The position numbers were made by a program, and so were the translations under genes. Positions 18,490 through 28,854 of a stretch of 58,576 nucleotides of DNA are shown piece after piece. Within the stretch, counting starts at the first letter, position 1. Each line of letters opens with the position of its first letter. Source of the stretch: Rickettsia australis str. Phillips. Its GTDB lineage: Bacteria > Pseudomonadota > Alphaproteobacteria > Rickettsiales > Rickettsiaceae. Location of the stretch: the NCBI RefSeq assembly GCF_000273745.1, contig NZ_AKVZ01000003.1:1-58576 (forward strand). The letters are read 5' to 3'. The notes below the pieces were generated by a model, which was not told the origin of the DNA, searched no databases, and worked only from the letters and a program-made list of their open reading frames with translations.

Positions 18490-20280
18490 ATGACCAAAGC
18501 GTATAATATCATACATCATAAATTTGACGTAGTAGTTGTAGGTGCAGGCGGAGCTGGTCTTCGTTCTGCATTTGGTATGGCTAAAGAAGGGTTAAACACC
18601 GCCTGTATAACTAAGCTATTTCCGACTCGTAGTCATACTGTGGCTGCTCAGGGCGGAATTAGTGCAGCTCTTGGGAATATGGGCGAAGATGATTGGCGTT
18701 GGCATATGTATGATACAGTGAAAGGTTCAGACTGGTTAGGTGATCAGGATGCCATCGAGTATATGTGCAAGAATGCTCCAGATGTGATTTTAGAGCTTGA
18801 GCATTACGGAGTACCTTTTTCAAGAACTAAAGAGGGAAAAATTTATCAGCGTCCTTTTGGCGGTATGACAACAGAGTACGGTAAAGGAAAAGCGGCTCAG
18901 CGTACATGTGCTGCGGCAGATCGTACGGGCCATGCCATACTTCATACGTTATATCAGCAGTCACTAAAGCATAAAGTACAGTTTTTTGTTGAGTATTTTG
19001 CTATTGATTTATTGATGGAAGAAGGCGAATGTAGAGGCGTAGTTGCTTGGAATTTAGATGATGGAAGATTGCATTGTTTTAGAGCTCATAATGTAGTGCT
19101 TGCAACGGGAGGATACGGGCGTGCTTATTTTTCAGCAACGTCTGCTCATACTTGTACGGGCGACGGGGGCGGTATGGCGATTAGAGCAGGTTTGCCGCTG
19201 CAAGATATGGAGTTTGTACAGTTCCATCCGACAGGCATATATTCAGCGGGCTGTCTTATTACTGAGGGAGCTAGAGGTGAAGGGGGATATCTCGTTAATG
19301 CAAATGGAGAGCGTTTTATGGAGCGTTATGCTCCTGCTGCAAAGGATTTAGCTTCAAGAGACGTGGTTTCAAGAGCGATGACTATCGAGATTCGTGAAGG
19401 GCGAGGAGTTGGCAAGTATAAAGATCATGTATTCCTGCATTTAAATCATTTATCGCCTGAGATTTTACATAGCCGTTTGCCAGGTATTTCTGAGACGGCT
19501 AAAATTTTTGCCGGTGTTGATGTCACTAAAGAGCCGATACCGGTACTTCCTACAGTGCATTATAATATGGGTGGGATACCTACTAATTACCATGGTCAAG
19601 TCATAATCAAAGACGCTAAAAAGCACAATAGCGTAGTAAAAGGACTTATGGCAATCGGTGAAGCAGCTTGTGTATCGGTACACGGTGCTAATAGGCTTGG
19701 TTCAAATTCTTTGCTTGATTTAGTGGTATTTGGTAGAAGTTCTGCATTAAAAGCAGCTGAACTTATTAAACCGGCAAGTCCCCATAAGCCGTTAAAAGAA
19801 GACAGTCTTGAAAAAATTATAAATAGATTTGATAAAATTCGTTATAATAACGGTAATATTTTAACTGCAGATTTAAGGCTTAAAATGCAAAGAACTATGC
19901 AAAGCCACGCTTCGGTATTTAGAACTCAAGAGGTACTAGACGAAGGAGCAGGCATGATTAGTGAGATAAGAAGTGGCTATAAAGATATAAAAATTAACGA
20001 TAAATCTTTAATTTGGAATAGTGATTTAGTAGAAGCTTTAGAGCTAGATAATCTACTTGATCAAGCTTTGGTTACGGTATATTCGGCAGCTGCAAGGAAA
20101 GAGAGCAGAGGAGCTCATGCTAGGGAAGATTATCCTGATCGTAATGATGGAGATTGGATGCAACATACTCTTAGCTCTATCGATGAAGCAGGTAAAGTAG
20201 TTCTTGATTATAAACCTGTAACGCTAACTACTTTAACCGATGAGATAAGTGCAATTTCACCAGCAAAAAGAGTGTATTAA
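18490..20280 (+). CDS. sdhA: Succinate dehydrogenase flavoprotein subunit
   Basis: SdhA oxidises succinate to fumarate with covalently bound FAD. The 596-residue protein has the dinucleotide motif [20 protein letters not shown], the FAD-attachment region [17 protein letters not shown] with its His, [24 protein letters not shown], and the C-terminal [18 protein letters not shown]. sdhB is not in the window, so the complex II genes are split between at least two loci. Confidence 0.98.
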   Translation: MTKAYNIIHHKFDVVVVGAGGAGLRSAFGMAKEGLNTACITKLFPTRSHTVAAQGGISAALGNMGEDDWRWHMYDTVKGSDWLGDQDAIEYMCKNAPDVILELEHYGVPFSRTKEGKIYQRPFGGMTTEYGKGKAAQRTCAAADRTGHAILHTLYQQSLKHKVQFFVEYFAIDLLMEEGECRGVVAWNLDDGRLHCFRAHNVVLATGGYGRAYFSATSAHTCTGDGGGMAIRAGLPLQDMEFVQFHPTGIYSAGCLITEGARGEGGYLVNANGERFMERYAPAAKDLASRDVVSRAMTIEIREGRGVGKYKDHVFLHLNHLSPEILHSRLPGISETAKIFAGVDVTKEPIPVLPTVHYNMGGIPTNYHGQVIIKDAKKHNSVVKGLMAIGEAACVSVHGANRLGSNSLLDLVVFGRSSALKAAELIKPASPHKPLKEDSLEKIINRFDKIRYNNGNILTADLRLKMQRTMQSHASVFRTQEVLDEGAGMISEIRSGYKDIKINDKSLIWNSDLVEALELDNLLDQALVTVYSAAARKESRGAHAREDYPDRNDGDWMQHTLSSIDEAGKVVLDYKPVTLTTLTDEISAISPAKRVY

Positions 20281-20330
20281 TGTATATACTCGGTGAATTT
20301 CAAAAATTGGCGTCGTTGTTTCGTAGATAC
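20281..20330 (+). repeat. Truncated family C repeat after sdhA
   Basis: tatactcggtgaatttcaaa and aattggcgtcgttgttt match the 5' side of family C. The copy then runs into a family A element. It begins directly after the sdhA stop codon. Confidence 0.7.
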
Positions 20331-20335
20331 CAAAT

Positions 20336-20490
20336 CGTCATTGTGAAGAGGCATTGTTGCTTAGACTCCCAGTCGTCATTGCGAGAAGAATTATGTAGTA
20401 ATTCGACAAAGCAATCCAGTTAAAAAATACTAAATTTATAGCATTTTTTTCCTAGATTGCCACGTCTCTTCGCGCCTCGCAATAACGATA
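20336..20490. repeat. Family A repeat cluster
   Basis: Two left ends are present (cgtcattgtgaagaggcatt and cgtcattgcgagaagaa), followed by the inner inverted repeat aatccagttaaaaaatac / tcctagattgccacgtc and the right end cgcctcgcaataacg. It looks like a tandem or nested insertion. Confidence 0.7.
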
Positions 20491-20526
20491 AGGCTGATTC
20501 GTATGGGAATAAATCTATAATAATTT

Positions 20527-21183
20527 ATGTTTGAGTATTTAATAAAATTTTATCCAAAAATCCTTTTTATTGTAGAAGGGACTCTAGTAACTTTAAAATA
20601 TAGCATTATTGCCGTTATATTCGGTTTAGTGATAGGGATGCTATTGGCTATTTGTAAGGTAAATAAGAATCGTGCTTTAAGGCTTTGTGCAAATTTCTAT
20701 ACTTCTATTTTCAGAGGTACCCCTTTATTAATTCAATTAAGTATTATTTATTTTGCTTCACCTTATATCATAGGCGTTAAATTTAGTGTGTTTATGGCGG
20801 GAACTATTTCTTTTTCCCTTAATTCGGGAGCATATGTTTCCGAAGTAATCAGGGCGGGTATTAATGCAGTTGATAAAGGGCAATTTGAAGCGGCTGAAGC
20901 TCTTGCTATTCCAAAGTTTTTAATAATGAAAGATATAATTCTGCCGCAAGCAGTTAAAAATATCTTTCCGTCATTAGTAAATGAGCTTGTAAATTTGATT
21001 AAAGAATCAGCCATTATTTCTATGCTTGGAGAAATGGATTTAATGCGTAGAGCACAAATTGTATCAATTGAAACATATAATTATTTTTTTCCAATGTCTA
21101 TTGCTGCTTGCTGTTATTATATTTTAGTGATGTTAATCAGCTTTATAGCAAAAATAATTGAGAAAAAAATGATTGTTAATTAA
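20527..21183 (+). CDS. glnP: Polar amino acid ABC transporter permease, GlnP type
   Basis: This is the inner-membrane permease of a polar amino acid ABC importer. The 218-residue protein has about five membrane segments, the HisM/GlnP motif FRGTPLLIQLSIIYF, and the EAA loop that contacts the ATPase (EAAEALAIPKFLIMKDIILP). No ATPase gene is adjacent. A family 3 solute-binding lipoprotein at 48674-49399 might serve the same system, but that is inference. Confidence 0.88.
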   Translation: MFEYLIKFYPKILFIVEGTLVTLKYSIIAVIFGLVIGMLLAICKVNKNRALRLCANFYTSIFRGTPLLIQLSIIYFASPYIIGVKFSVFMAGTISFSLNSGAYVSEVIRAGINAVDKGQFEAAEALAIPKFLIMKDIILPQAVKNIFPSLVNELVNLIKESAIISMLGEMDLMRRAQIVSIETYNYFFPMSIAACCYYILVMLISFIAKIIEKKMIVN

Positions 21184-21190
21184 AACATAC

Positions 21191-21218
21191 TTGCTTTTAT
21201 GGAAAAAGTCATTATAAT
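21191..21218 (+). promoter_or_regulatory. Predicted promoter of the rpsL-rpsG-fusA operon
   Basis: TTGCTT at 21191-21196 and TATAAT at 21213-21218 are separated by 16 bases. The rpsL start is about 120 bases downstream, leaving a leader that contains the hairpin at 21276-21303. Confidence 0.65.
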
Positions 21219-21275
21219 TTAAATTTAGTGTAATTTACAAATTTTTATAGTTTGTATTTAGAAATGATTTAAAAT

Positions 21276-21303
21276 AAAGGGTGGAAGTATTTTTGCACCC
21301 TTT
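21276..21303 (+). promoter_or_regulatory. Hairpin in the rpsL leader
   Basis: AAAGGGTG (21276-21283) and CACCCTTT (21296-21303) form a perfect 8-bp stem with a 12-base loop, 38 bases before the rpsL ATG. It may be an autoregulatory leader structure or an attenuator of the upstream transcript. Only three U residues follow at once, so a strong terminator is unlikely. Confidence 0.5.
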
Positions 21304-21341
21304 AATTATCGTATATATAAGTTTTTTTGGAGTATTTTTTA

Positions 21342-21731
21342 ATGCCGACATATAATCAATTAGTACGTTTTGGGAGAAAGTCAAAAATTCGTAAGACCAA
21401 ATCTCCTGCCTTAGAATCTAATCCTTTTAAAAGTGGTGTTTGCCTAGTTGTAAAAACCGTTACCCCTAAAAAGCCTAACTCTGCACTTCGTAAGATTGCA
21501 ACGGTGCGTTTAAGTAATAAAAGAACAGTAAATGCATATATTCCCGGTGAAAAGCATAGTGTAAAAGAGCATGATAGGGTATTAGTAAGAGGCGGTCAGG
21601 TTCCTGATCTTCCGGGGGTGAAATATCATATCGTACTCGGTGCATATGATATTGCTGGAGTTAAAGGACGTAAGCAAGGTCGTTCACGTTATGGTGCTCC
21701 TCGTAAACAAATTGCAGTTACAAAAAAATAA
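21342..21731 (+). CDS. rpsL: 30S ribosomal protein S12
   Basis: S12 helps decoding at the A site. The product is 129 residues starting [15 protein letters not shown]. Motifs are [18 protein letters not shown] and [20 protein letters not shown], with lysines at the usual streptomycin-sensitive positions of the first motif. The frame is open back to 21327, but ATG 21342 matches all S12 proteins and is chosen. It is first in rpsL-rpsG-fusA. Confidence 0.97.
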   Translation: MPTYNQLVRFGRKSKIRKTKSPALESNPFKSGVCLVVKTVTPKKPNSALRKIATVRLSNKRTVNAYIPGEKHSVKEHDRVLVRGGQVPDLPGVKYHIVLGAYDIAGVKGRKQGRSRYGAPRKQIAVTKK

Positions 21732-21757
21732 ATTATTAGTTAGAGAGAAAAAATAAA

Positions 21758-22240
21758 ATGTCACGTCGTCACGCTGCTGAAAAGCGAGTAATTTTACCTG
21801 ATATGAAATATAACAGTATTTTACTATCAAGATTTATCAATAATATTATGAAAGAAGGGAAGAAAGTCCTTGCAGAGAAAATTGTTTATTCAGCCTTTAA
21901 TAAAATTGAAAAGAAGCATAGAGTTGATCCATATCAAATTTTTAATAATGCTATGCATAACGTGAAGCCATATTTAGAAGTAACTTCTGTTAGGGTTGGA
22001 GGAGCTAATTATCAAGTTCCGACGCATGTTGATGAAAGAAGAGGATACGCTCTTGCTAGCCGTTGGATTATTAATGCTGCGTCAAAACGTTCTGAAAAAA
22101 TGATGATTGATAAACTTGCCGAAGAGCTGTTTGAAGCTTCTAATAATAGAGGCGTCGCCATTAAGAAGAAAGAAGATACTCATAAAATGGCTGAAGCTAA
22201 TAAAGCTTTCTCTCATTTTAGCCCTAAAAAAATGAAATAA
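21758..22240 (+). CDS. rpsG: 30S ribosomal protein S7
   Basis: S7 nucleates assembly of the 30S head. The 160-residue protein has [59 protein letters not shown] and [10 protein letters not shown] near the end. A ribosome binding site (tagagaga) precedes the ATG. It lies 26 bases after rpsL and 13 bases before fusA. Confidence 0.98.
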   Translation: MSRRHAAEKRVILPDMKYNSILLSRFINNIMKEGKKVLAEKIVYSAFNKIEKKHRVDPYQIFNNAMHNVKPYLEVTSVRVGGANYQVPTHVDERRGYALASRWIINAASKRSEKMMIDKLAEELFEASNNRGVAIKKKEDTHKMAEANKAFSHFSPKKMK

Positions 22241-22253
22241 GGTAGGGTATATA

Positions 22254-24353
22254 ATGAGTAAAATAAATAAACTTGAGCATATTCGTAATATAGGAATATG
22301 TGCTCACATTGATGCCGGTAAAACCACAACTACCGAACGTATTTTATATTATACAGGTAAATCACATAAAATAGGTGAAGTTCATGAGGGCGGTGCTACC
22401 ATGGACTGGATGGAGCAGGAGCAAGAACGCGGTATAACCATTACCTCAGCTGCTACTACTTGTAGATGGCAAGATAAGATAATTAATATTATCGATACTC
22501 CTGGACACGTTGATTTTACTATCGAAGTAGAGCGTTCGCTTCGTGTTCTTGACGGTGCGGTTGCAGTATTTGACGGTGTAGCAGGTGTTGAACCTCAGTC
22601 TGAAACGGTTTGGAGGCAAGCAGATAAATATAATGTTCCCAGAATGTGTTTTGTCAATAAAATGGACAGAATGGGAGCAGATTTTTATAGATGTGTTGAA
22701 ATGATCAAAGATCGTTTAGGAGCAAAACCGCTTGTTATTCAGTTGCCTGTAGGGATTGAAGAAAATTTTAAAGGTATAATTGATATTATTAAAATGAAAG
22801 CAGTGATTTGGAAAGATGAATCACTTGGTGCTGAGTATTGTGAAGAAGAGATACCTGCAGACATGAAAGACAAGGTTGAAGAATGTCGTACTAAACTACT
22901 TGATGTGGTTGTTGAGTTAGATGACACGATTATGGAAAAATATTTATCAGGTGAAGAAGTAACAGAAGAAGAGATTAAAAGACTAATCAGAAAAGGTACT
23001 ATTTCAGCAGCATTTTATCCTGTTTTATGCGGTAGTGCTTTTAAAAATAAAGGAGTACAGCCTTTACTTGATGCTGTAGTAGATTTCCTACCTTCGCCTA
23101 TTGATATAGGTATAGTAAAAGGTATAGAAGTAAGTACCGGTGAAGAAAAAGATTTTCCTATTTCGGTAACTGAGCCTTTTGCAGCTTTAGCATTTAAAAT
23201 TATGAATGACCCGTTTGTCGGTTCATTAACTTTTATTAGAATATATTCAGGTAAAATTGCTTCAGGCACCACTGTTATTAATACCGTAAAGAATAAAAGA
23301 GAAAAAATCGGTAGAATGCTATTAATGCATGCTAATAATCGTGAAGACGTAAAAGAAGCATCAGCAGGTGATATAGTAGCTTTAGCAGGTCTTAAAGATA
23401 CTACTACCGGTGATACGTTGTCTGATGTGGATAAGCAAGTAATCTTAGAAAGAATGGAATTTCCGGAGCCTGTTATTGAGCTTGCGGTAGAACCTAAATC
23501 AACAGCTGATCAAGAAAAAATGGGTCTCGCACTTTCTCGTTTAGCAGCTGAAGATCCATCATTTAGAGTTTCAACGGATCATGAAACAGGACAGACAGTG
23601 ATAAAAGGAATGGGAGAACTCCATTTAGAAATTATCATTGATCGTATGAGAAGAGAATTTAAGGTTGAAGCAAATATTGGGGCTCCTCAAGTAGCATATC
23701 GTGAAACTATAACAAAAGCTTGCGAAATCGATTATACCCATAAGAAACAATCCGGCGGTGCAGGACAATTTGCTCGTGTAAAAATTATTTTTGAGCCTCT
23801 AAAAGAGGTAAAAGAGCTAAAAGATGAATATAAAAATAAAACTTTTGTCTTTGAAAGTAAAATCGTTGGTGGTGCCGTGCCTAAAGAGTATATACCAGGT
23901 GTTGAAAAAGGTTTAAATAATATTAGAGAAACCGGTGTTATTGCTGGTTATCCTATGATTGACTTTAAAGCGACTTTAGTTGATGGTGCGTTTCATGATG
24001 TAGATTCTAGTGTACTTGCGTTTGAAATTGCAGCAAAAGCAGCGTTTAGAGAGGGAATGACGAAAGGTAATCCTAAATTACTTGAGCCGATTATGAAAGT
24101 TGAAGTTATCACTCCTGATGAATATATGGGTGATATTATAGGTGACTTAAATAGTCGTAGAGGACAAATTCAAAGCATGGATCCAAGAGGAAACGCTCAA
24201 GTAGTTACTGCGAATGTTCCTTTAGCAGAAATGTTTGGTTATGTTAATACGCTTAGGTCTTTATCTCAAGGTAGAGCTCAGTTTAGTATGATATTCTCTC
24301 ATTATGATCAAGTGCCGAGTCAGGTAGCTGATGTTATTAAAGCTAAAAAATAA
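22254..24353 (+). CDS. fusA: Elongation factor G
   Basis: EF-G is the GTPase that drives ribosomal translocation. The 699-residue protein has G1 [27 protein letters not shown] (G2), DTPGHVDF (G3), NKMD (G4), and the later domains with [14 protein letters not shown] and [17 protein letters not shown]. In most bacteria tuf follows fusA, but here tRNA-Trp and secE follow instead, as if two tuf copies recombined. Confidence 0.98.
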   Translation: MSKINKLEHIRNIGICAHIDAGKTTTTERILYYTGKSHKIGEVHEGGATMDWMEQEQERGITITSAATTCRWQDKIINIIDTPGHVDFTIEVERSLRVLDGAVAVFDGVAGVEPQSETVWRQADKYNVPRMCFVNKMDRMGADFYRCVEMIKDRLGAKPLVIQLPVGIEENFKGIIDIIKMKAVIWKDESLGAEYCEEEIPADMKDKVEECRTKLLDVVVELDDTIMEKYLSGEEVTEEEIKRLIRKGTISAAFYPVLCGSAFKNKGVQPLLDAVVDFLPSPIDIGIVKGIEVSTGEEKDFPISVTEPFAALAFKIMNDPFVGSLTFIRIYSGKIASGTTVINTVKNKREKIGRMLLMHANNREDVKEASAGDIVALAGLKDTTTGDTLSDVDKQVILERMEFPEPVIELAVEPKSTADQEKMGLALSRLAAEDPSFRVSTDHETGQTVIKGMGELHLEIIIDRMRREFKVEANIGAPQVAYRETITKACEIDYTHKKQSGGAGQFARVKIIFEPLKEVKELKDEYKNKTFVFESKIVGGAVPKEYIPGVEKGLNNIRETGVIAGYPMIDFKATLVDGAFHDVDSSVLAFEIAAKAAFREGMTKGNPKLLEPIMKVEVITPDEYMGDIIGDLNSRRGQIQSMDPRGNAQVVTANVPLAEMFGYVNTLRSLSQGRAQFSMIFSHYDQVPSQVADVIKAKK

Positions 24354-24511
24354 TTGATGGGTCTAATTAGATATAATTAATGTCATGTCTTGCAAAGGTA
24401 AATGTTGTTTTACTATGACAGCTTATAAATTAGAAATACTAATATTATAGTAGTTTTTAATAATAGCAAATATTTTTAATAAATTCATTGATTTTTTATT
24501 AAAAATATGAT

Positions 24512-24587
24512 AGGAGTGTAGCTCAATTGGTAGAGCGCCGGTCTCCAAAACCGGAGGTTGCGGGTTCGATGCCTGTCGCTCCTGCCA
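24512..24587 (+). tRNA. trnW: tRNA-Trp (anticodon CCA)
   Basis: The 76-nt cloverleaf includes CCA. The acceptor stem aggagtg pairs with cgctcct (one G-T pair). The D arm is gctcaattggtagagc, the anticodon arm is ccggtctccaaaaccgg with anticodon cca, and the T arm is gcgggttcgatgcctgt. The 158-base spacer after fusA shows no gene and no clear terminator. In Proteobacteria this tRNA usually sits between tufB and secE, which explains the context. Confidence 0.97.
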
Positions 24588-24636
24588 TTATAGGTTTAGA
24601 GCTTTTTTGCTATAAAATATAGAGTTTTTACAAAAT

Positions 24637-24777
24637 TTGCTTATAGAGAAACATTTGCAAGAAGTTACTGCACCTCGAATCGTAGCGTACATGCTAGTAT
24701 GTGAGAATTCCAGTGTTGGATCATTGTCTCTAGAAGTAGAATGTTGTAAGAAGTCTAATAAATTACCTAATAAAAAT
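24637..24777 (+). repeat. RPE1-like element upstream of and in frame with secE
   Basis: The segment contains aagaagttactgcacctcga and gtgttggatcattgtctcta. Translated in the secE frame it gives [18 protein letters not shown], which lines up loosely with the RPE1 peptide [21 protein letters not shown]. There is no stop codon between it and secE, and an ATG opens the frame at 24637. It is probably a diverged palindromic element that could extend SecE by up to 47 residues. Confidence 0.5.
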
Positions 24778-24978
24778 ATGTTTAAAGAATATAAAATTTA
24801 TAAGTTTTGTGAACAAGTTAAACAAGAAACTTATAAGGTAGTTTGGCCAACTAGAAAAGAGCTTGTTGCTTCAACATTAGTAGTAGTAGTAGCAGTTTTT
24901 ATTTTTAGCCTAATTTGTTTGGTACTTGATTATAGTATACATAACATAATGCAGCTTTTGCTTAATATCGGCAAATAG
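24778..24978 (+). CDS. secE: Preprotein translocase subunit SecE
   Basis: SecE is the small essential subunit that clamps SecY. From ATG 24778 the product is 66 residues, the usual short form, with an amphipathic segment [18 protein letters not shown] and a single membrane helix [20 protein letters not shown]. An in-frame ATG at 24637 would give 113 residues, but the extra part looks repeat-derived. nusG follows after 15 bases, the standard pairing. Confidence 0.93.
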   Translation: MFKEYKIYKFCEQVKQETYKVVWPTRKELVASTLVVVVAVFIFSLICLVLDYSIHNIMQLLLNIGK

Positions 24979-24993
24979 TATAAGGAATAAATT

Positions 24994-25572
24994 GTGACAG
25001 AACAGAGTATAGATAATATATTGCCTTCTTCTAAAAAAAATGTAAAGCAGTGGTATGTAGTACATACGGCATCAGGAGCAGAGAAACGTATTAAAGAAGA
25101 TATGCTGAAAAAAATCGCTAAACAGAAAATGACAGATTTTTTTGAAGATATATTAATACCTGTTTTTGGAGTTTCTGAAGTTAAACGAGGTAAAAATGTC
25201 AAGGTAGAAAAAAAACTAATGCCGAGTTATATCTTGATAAAGATGAATATGACTGATAAATCTTGGCATTTAGTAAAAAATATATCTGGGGTCACTGGCT
25301 TTTTAGGAAGCAAAACCGCACCAAAAGCTCTTACGGAAAGCGAAATACAGAATATTTTTAATAATCTGGAAGCAGAAGCTAAAGAAGCAAAGAATTCTAA
25401 ATTGTATGAAGTTGGTGAAATAGTGATTGTTACAGACGGTCCTTTTGAAACTTTCATCGGTATGGTAGAAGAAATAGATCAAGAAAAAAATAGGCTAAAA
25501 GTTTCAGTATCAATATTTGGTAAAGCAACTCCAATAGAACTAAATTTTAACCAAGTAAAGAAAAATGATTAA
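24994..25572 (+). CDS. nusG: Transcription termination/antitermination factor NusG
   Basis: NusG binds RNA polymerase and couples it to Rho or the ribosome. The 192-residue protein uses a GTG start preceded by aaggaataa. The NGN domain has WYVVHTASGAEKRIKEDM and MPSYILIKMNMTDKSWHLVKN, and the C-terminal KOW domain has VGEIVIVTDGPFETFIGMVEE. The length is somewhat above the E. coli protein (181). Confidence 0.96.
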   Translation: MTEQSIDNILPSSKKNVKQWYVVHTASGAEKRIKEDMLKKIAKQKMTDFFEDILIPVFGVSEVKRGKNVKVEKKLMPSYILIKMNMTDKSWHLVKNISGVTGFLGSKTAPKALTESEIQNIFNNLEAEAKEAKNSKLYEVGEIVIVTDGPFETFIGMVEEIDQEKNRLKVSVSIFGKATPIELNFNQVKKND

Positions 25573-25633
25573 AAGTTTTGTACTAATCAGTATATTGTGT
25601 TGTATGTTGTTGCTATTGGTCTAATCAAGGTCG

Positions 25634-25735
25634 TTGATGTTATTTCTGCGAAAGCAGGAATCTAGCACAACTTATAAAACACTTGTTTTTAAGATATATT
25701 TTATTTGAGATTTCTGCTTTTGCAGAAATTTATAC
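25634..25735. repeat. Family E palindromic repeat
   Basis: The ends gttatttctgcgaaagcagg and gagatttctgcttttgcaga are two small hairpins around an A+T-rich centre, like other family E copies. It lies in the nusG-rplK leader region. Confidence 0.65.
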
Positions 25736-25772
25736 ATTAATTAATTTAAGAGAAAAATAAGGATATTTATAA

Positions 25773-26210
25773 ATGTCTCAGAAAGCAATAAAAGGTTATA
25801 TTAACTTGATAATTCCAGCCGGCGGTGCTACTCCTGCTCCTCCTATAGGACCGGCTCTTGGGCAAAGAAAAGTTAATATTAAAACATTTTGTGATGAATT
25901 TAATAATAGTACAAAAGATACGGAAAGAGGAGTACCTTTGCCGACTTTAATTACTGTTTACGAAGATAGTAGTTTTTCTTTTAAAATAAAAACTCCTCCT
26001 GCCTCTTATTTTTTAAAGAAGTATGCTAAAATTACTAAAGGTTCTAGTGCTACTAAGAAAGAAGCCATAGTAGGTAAAGTTACTATGGATGATTGTCGTG
26101 AAATTGCAAAGTTAAAAATGCCTGATTTAAATACAAAAGATATTGAAGCAGCAACAAAAATTATTTGTGGTAGTGCTGTATCTATGGGACTTGAAGTGGT
26201 AGGGAATTAA
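25773..26210 (+). CDS. rplK: 50S ribosomal protein L11
   Basis: L11 forms the GTPase-associated centre with 23S rRNA. The 145-residue protein has [25 protein letters not shown] near the N-terminus and the RNA-binding end with [21 protein letters not shown] ribosome binding site (aaggat) precedes the ATG. rplA follows after five bases. Confidence 0.97.
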   Translation: MSQKAIKGYINLIIPAGGATPAPPIGPALGQRKVNIKTFCDEFNNSTKDTERGVPLPTLITVYEDSSFSFKIKTPPASYFLKKYAKITKGSSATKKEAIVGKVTMDDCREIAKLKMPDLNTKDIEAATKIICGSAVSMGLEVVGN

Positions 26211-26215
26211 TTATT

Positions 26216-26935
26216 ATGTCAAATAAGAAAGATGTTGTCGTAAAAATTAGCGGCGGTAAAAAAATAAGAGAAGCTAGAGAAAAAGTAAAATCAGATACTT
26301 TATATAATTTAACAAATGCAGTTGAGCAATTAAAATCAGCATCATATGTTAAATTTGATTCAACCTTAGAAATAGTTATGAAGCTTGGAATTGATCCTAG
26401 GCATTCCGATCAAATGGTACGTGGTGTAGTTAATTTACCTGCCGGTACAGGTAAAACCGTAAGAGTTGCCGTTATTTGTAAAGAAGAAAGAGAAGAAGAA
26501 GCGAAAAGTGCCGGGGCAGATTTAGTAGGTTCAACAAATATTATTGATGAAATTAAATCAGGGAAAATTAATTTCGATGTATGTATAGCTACTCCCGATA
26601 TGATGGCAGCGATAGGTTCAGTTGCAAGAATTTTAGGACCAAAAGGTTTAATGCCTAACCCTAAACTTGGTACCGTAACTTTGGATATTAAAAATGCTAT
26701 TAAAAATGCTAAAAGCGGTCAGGTAGAATATAGAGCAGAGAAAGCAGGTATAATTCATGCAGGGCTTGGAAAATTATCTTTTTCAGACCAAGATCTATTA
26801 AAAAATTTAAATGCGTTCATTGATGCAGTAATTAAAGCGAAACCTGCCGGATTAAAAGGAAATTATTTAAAAGCAATATATTTATCTTCTACTATGGGAG
26901 CATCGGTACAAATAGATTTGACTAGTATAGCATAA
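26216..26935 (+). CDS. rplA: 50S ribosomal protein L1
   Basis: L1 forms the mobile L1 stalk of the ribosome and can repress its own operon by binding mRNA. The 239-residue protein has [40 protein letters not shown] and [18 protein letters not shown]. It is closely coupled to rplK. Confidence 0.97.
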   Translation: MSNKKDVVVKISGGKKIREAREKVKSDTLYNLTNAVEQLKSASYVKFDSTLEIVMKLGIDPRHSDQMVRGVVNLPAGTGKTVRVAVICKEEREEEAKSAGADLVGSTNIIDEIKSGKINFDVCIATPDMMAAIGSVARILGPKGLMPNPKLGTVTLDIKNAIKNAKSGQVEYRAEKAGIIHAGLGKLSFSDQDLLKNLNAFIDAVIKAKPAGLKGNYLKAIYLSSTMGASVQIDLTSIA

Positions 26936-27044
26936 TTTTTATAGCCGTTTAACGTAGTATAGTAATAATAATAAAATTTTGTTATTTTAAGCATTTGTAT
27001 CAGTTTTAATATATTAAACTGTGTTATAAAAGGAGAATTAAAAG

Positions 27045-27560
27045 GTGTTAAGATCAGAAAAGTCGGTAGCAGTAGAGGATATTGTAAATATTTATAAAGA
27101 ATCGCCCTCCGTAATTATTACTCATTATCATGGGTTAACCGTTAGTCAAGTGAGTTCACTTAGAGAATCACTTAAATCTAAAGAAGCAGGTTTTAAAGTA
27201 GTTAAAAATACTTTAGCAAAAATAGCTGCAAATCAAACAGGGCTTGATAGTATTGCTAATTTATTTGCAGGCCCTACTGCTATTGTTTATTCTAAAGAAC
27301 CGGTTGAGATAGCAAAATTAATAGTTAATTTTGCTAAGGCTAATGATAATCTTAAGATTATTGGTGGAATAGTCGATAATCACGTATTAGATGAACATTC
27401 AATAAAAGAACTTTCTAAGCTACCTTCACTTAATGAGCTTAGAGGTAAAATTGTTGGGTTATTACAAGCACCGGCTATTAAGGTTGTAGGTGTTTTACAA
27501 GCCCCATCTTCGAGTATGGCGAGAGTAATACAAGCACATGCTAGTAAAAATTTAACTTAA
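27045..27560 (+). CDS. rplJ: 50S ribosomal protein L10
   Basis: L10 anchors the L7/L12 dimers to the ribosome, and its complex with L12 represses the operon by binding the leader. The 171-residue protein uses a GTG start at 27045 preceded by aaaggagaa. Motifs are [31 protein letters not shown] and [10 protein letters not shown]. The 109-base leader before it has no gene and may hold the autoregulatory site. Confidence 0.95.
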   Translation: MLRSEKSVAVEDIVNIYKESPSVIITHYHGLTVSQVSSLRESLKSKEAGFKVVKNTLAKIAANQTGLDSIANLFAGPTAIVYSKEPVEIAKLIVNFAKANDNLKIIGGIVDNHVLDEHSIKELSKLPSLNELRGKIVGLLQAPAIKVVGVLQAPSSSMARVIQAHASKNLT

Positions 27561-27562
27561 AG

Positions 27563-27680
27563 GTTACTGCACTAGGGATTTTAATTAATAATTAAAACGC
27601 TTTTATAGTGAAAATTAATAAGGTTTTTATAGGAAATTGTTCTTATTTTAAAAAAATCTTATAATTTGCAGCAAAAAAGA
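27563..27680 (+). repeat. Family F repeat unit 1 (rplJ-rplL spacer)
   Basis: The unit begins with ggttactgcactagggattt and contains the hairpin at 27617-27662, with arms AATAAGGTTTTTA and TTTAAAAAAATCTTAT. Three related units lie between rplL and rpoB in the same orientation. Confidence 0.65.
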
Positions 27681-27748
27681 ATTTAATTAACTTTGAAATA
27701 CTTGATGCAGTAATTTCTCAATATAAAAAAAGTAAAAAGGAAAAAATT

Positions 27749-28126
27749 ATGGCAGATTTAGCTAAAATTGAAGAACAATTATCATCATTAACATTAATGC
27801 AAGCAGCTGAGCTTGTGAAAATGCTAGAAGAAAAATGGGGCGTATCTGCAGCAGCACCTGTAGCTGTCGCAGCTGCTGGTGCATTAGCTCCTGCGCCTGA
27901 AGCAGCTGCTGAAAAAACTGAGTTTGAGATAGTTTTAATGGCTGCAGGTGATAAGAAAGTTGAAGTAATTAAAGTCGTAAAAGATATTACGGGTCTTGGT
28001 TTAATTGAAGCTAAGAAATTAGTTGATGAAGCTCCAAAGCCTATGAAAAGCAATGTGAAAAAAGCAGAAGCTGAAGAAATCAAAGGTAAGTTAGAAGCTG
28101 CCGGAGCAAAAGTTGAATTAAAATAA
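27749..28126 (+). CDS. rplL: 50S ribosomal protein L7/L12
   Basis: L7/L12 forms the stalk that recruits translation GTPases. The 125-residue protein has an N-terminal dimerisation part ([20 protein letters not shown]), an Ala/Pro-rich hinge (about 34-55), and the C-terminal domain with [20 protein letters not shown] and [21 protein letters not shown] ribosome binding site (aaaaaggaa) precedes the ATG. It is flanked on both sides by family F hairpin repeats. Confidence 0.97.
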   Translation: MADLAKIEEQLSSLTLMQAAELVKMLEEKWGVSAAAPVAVAAAGALAPAPEAAAEKTEFEIVLMAAGDKKVEVIKVVKDITGLGLIEAKKLVDEAPKPMKSNVKKAEAEEIKGKLEAAGAKVELK

Positions 28127-28132
28127 TTATTT

Positions 28133-28270
28133 CTGCACTAGGTTCTGTAAAGAAAAATTAAATGATGCGTATTTTTAGATGTTTTTAAGTAAAAATTAGT
28201 AAGATTCTTGTTGGCACAGTTATCTGTATTCCAAAAAAAGTCTTGTGGTTTTCAATCAAAAATAACTAAA
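28133..28270 (+). repeat. Family F repeat unit 2
   Basis: The unit begins ctgcactaggttctgtaaag. Its hairpin at 28199-28246 has arms GTAAGATTCTTGTTGG and CCAAAAAAAGTCTTGT, changed on both sides relative to the other units but still pairing. Confidence 0.65.
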
Positions 28271-28356
28271 TATAGATTAATTTTTTTACAGGACCTAATG
28301 TTTTTTGCATTACATGATAAAATATTTTATAGCTTTAAATTAACTTCTTAAAATCT

Positions 28357-28399
28357 AAAAAGCCTTATTTTAGTAATTAAATTTGAATAAGGCTTTTTT
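28357..28399 (+). terminator. Rho-independent terminator between rplL and rpoB
   Basis: AAAAAGCCTTATT (28357-28369) pairs with AATAAGGCTTTTT (28386-28398), with a 16-base loop and a run of six T. It is the clearest intrinsic terminator of the region and should separate or attenuate rplJL from rpoBC transcription. Confidence 0.85.
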
Positions 28400-28532
28400 G
28401 TTTAAAAATTATTTTAAAGTTAATGTAAGTTATTTTTTTGAAATAGGTTAAAGCTATTACATTGAAAATCTTATTGATTAAAATAATTTTGTTAACGTAT
28501 CATACGTCTAGAAATTTAAATTATTGAAATTT

Positions 28533-28650
28533 TCTAGGTTCTGTGAACATTTATAATTGATTTTTAATAAAAATTAATGAGATTTTTGAAGGAACAGTAC
28601 CTAATGTTTAAAAAATTTTATAATTTTTTGTAACAAACAAATAACTAAAA
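28533..28650 (+). repeat. Family F repeat unit 3
   Basis: The unit begins tctaggttctgtgaacattt. Its hairpin at 28576-28623 has arms AATGAGATTTTTGAA and TTTAAAAAATTTTAT. Confidence 0.65.
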
Positions 28651-28783
28651 TCAAATCTTTTTAGAAATGTTCGAAGAGCCTATACAAGATCTAAATAGGA
28701 AACTTATTAGGTTTCTTTAATTTAAGTGCTATGTAAAAAAATTTAACACAGTATATTTTATTTTACTGCAAATTATAAGCATT

Positions 28784-28811
28784 TTATTGAAATAGGGAGC
28801 TATTTCAATAA
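28784..28811. repeat. Perfect 12-bp inverted repeat before rpoB
   Basis: TTATTGAAATAG (28784-28795) and CTATTTCAATAA (28800-28811) are separated by four bases, giving a tight hairpin in RNA or a palindromic operator-like site in DNA. No U tract follows. It lies between family F units 3 and 4. Confidence 0.7.
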
Positions 28812-28854
28812 AGATTTTGCCGTTTAAAATATTAATAATTTAAATTTTATATAC

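Noticed and set aside
20527..21183. Complete amino acid ABC importer at one locus
   Set aside because: Only the permease is here; the binding protein is 28 kb away and no ATPase gene was found in the window.
24481..24511. Promoter directly before tRNA-Trp
   Set aside because: ttgatt and tatgat are only 12 bases apart and the -10 would abut the tRNA; the tRNA may be transcribed from further upstream.
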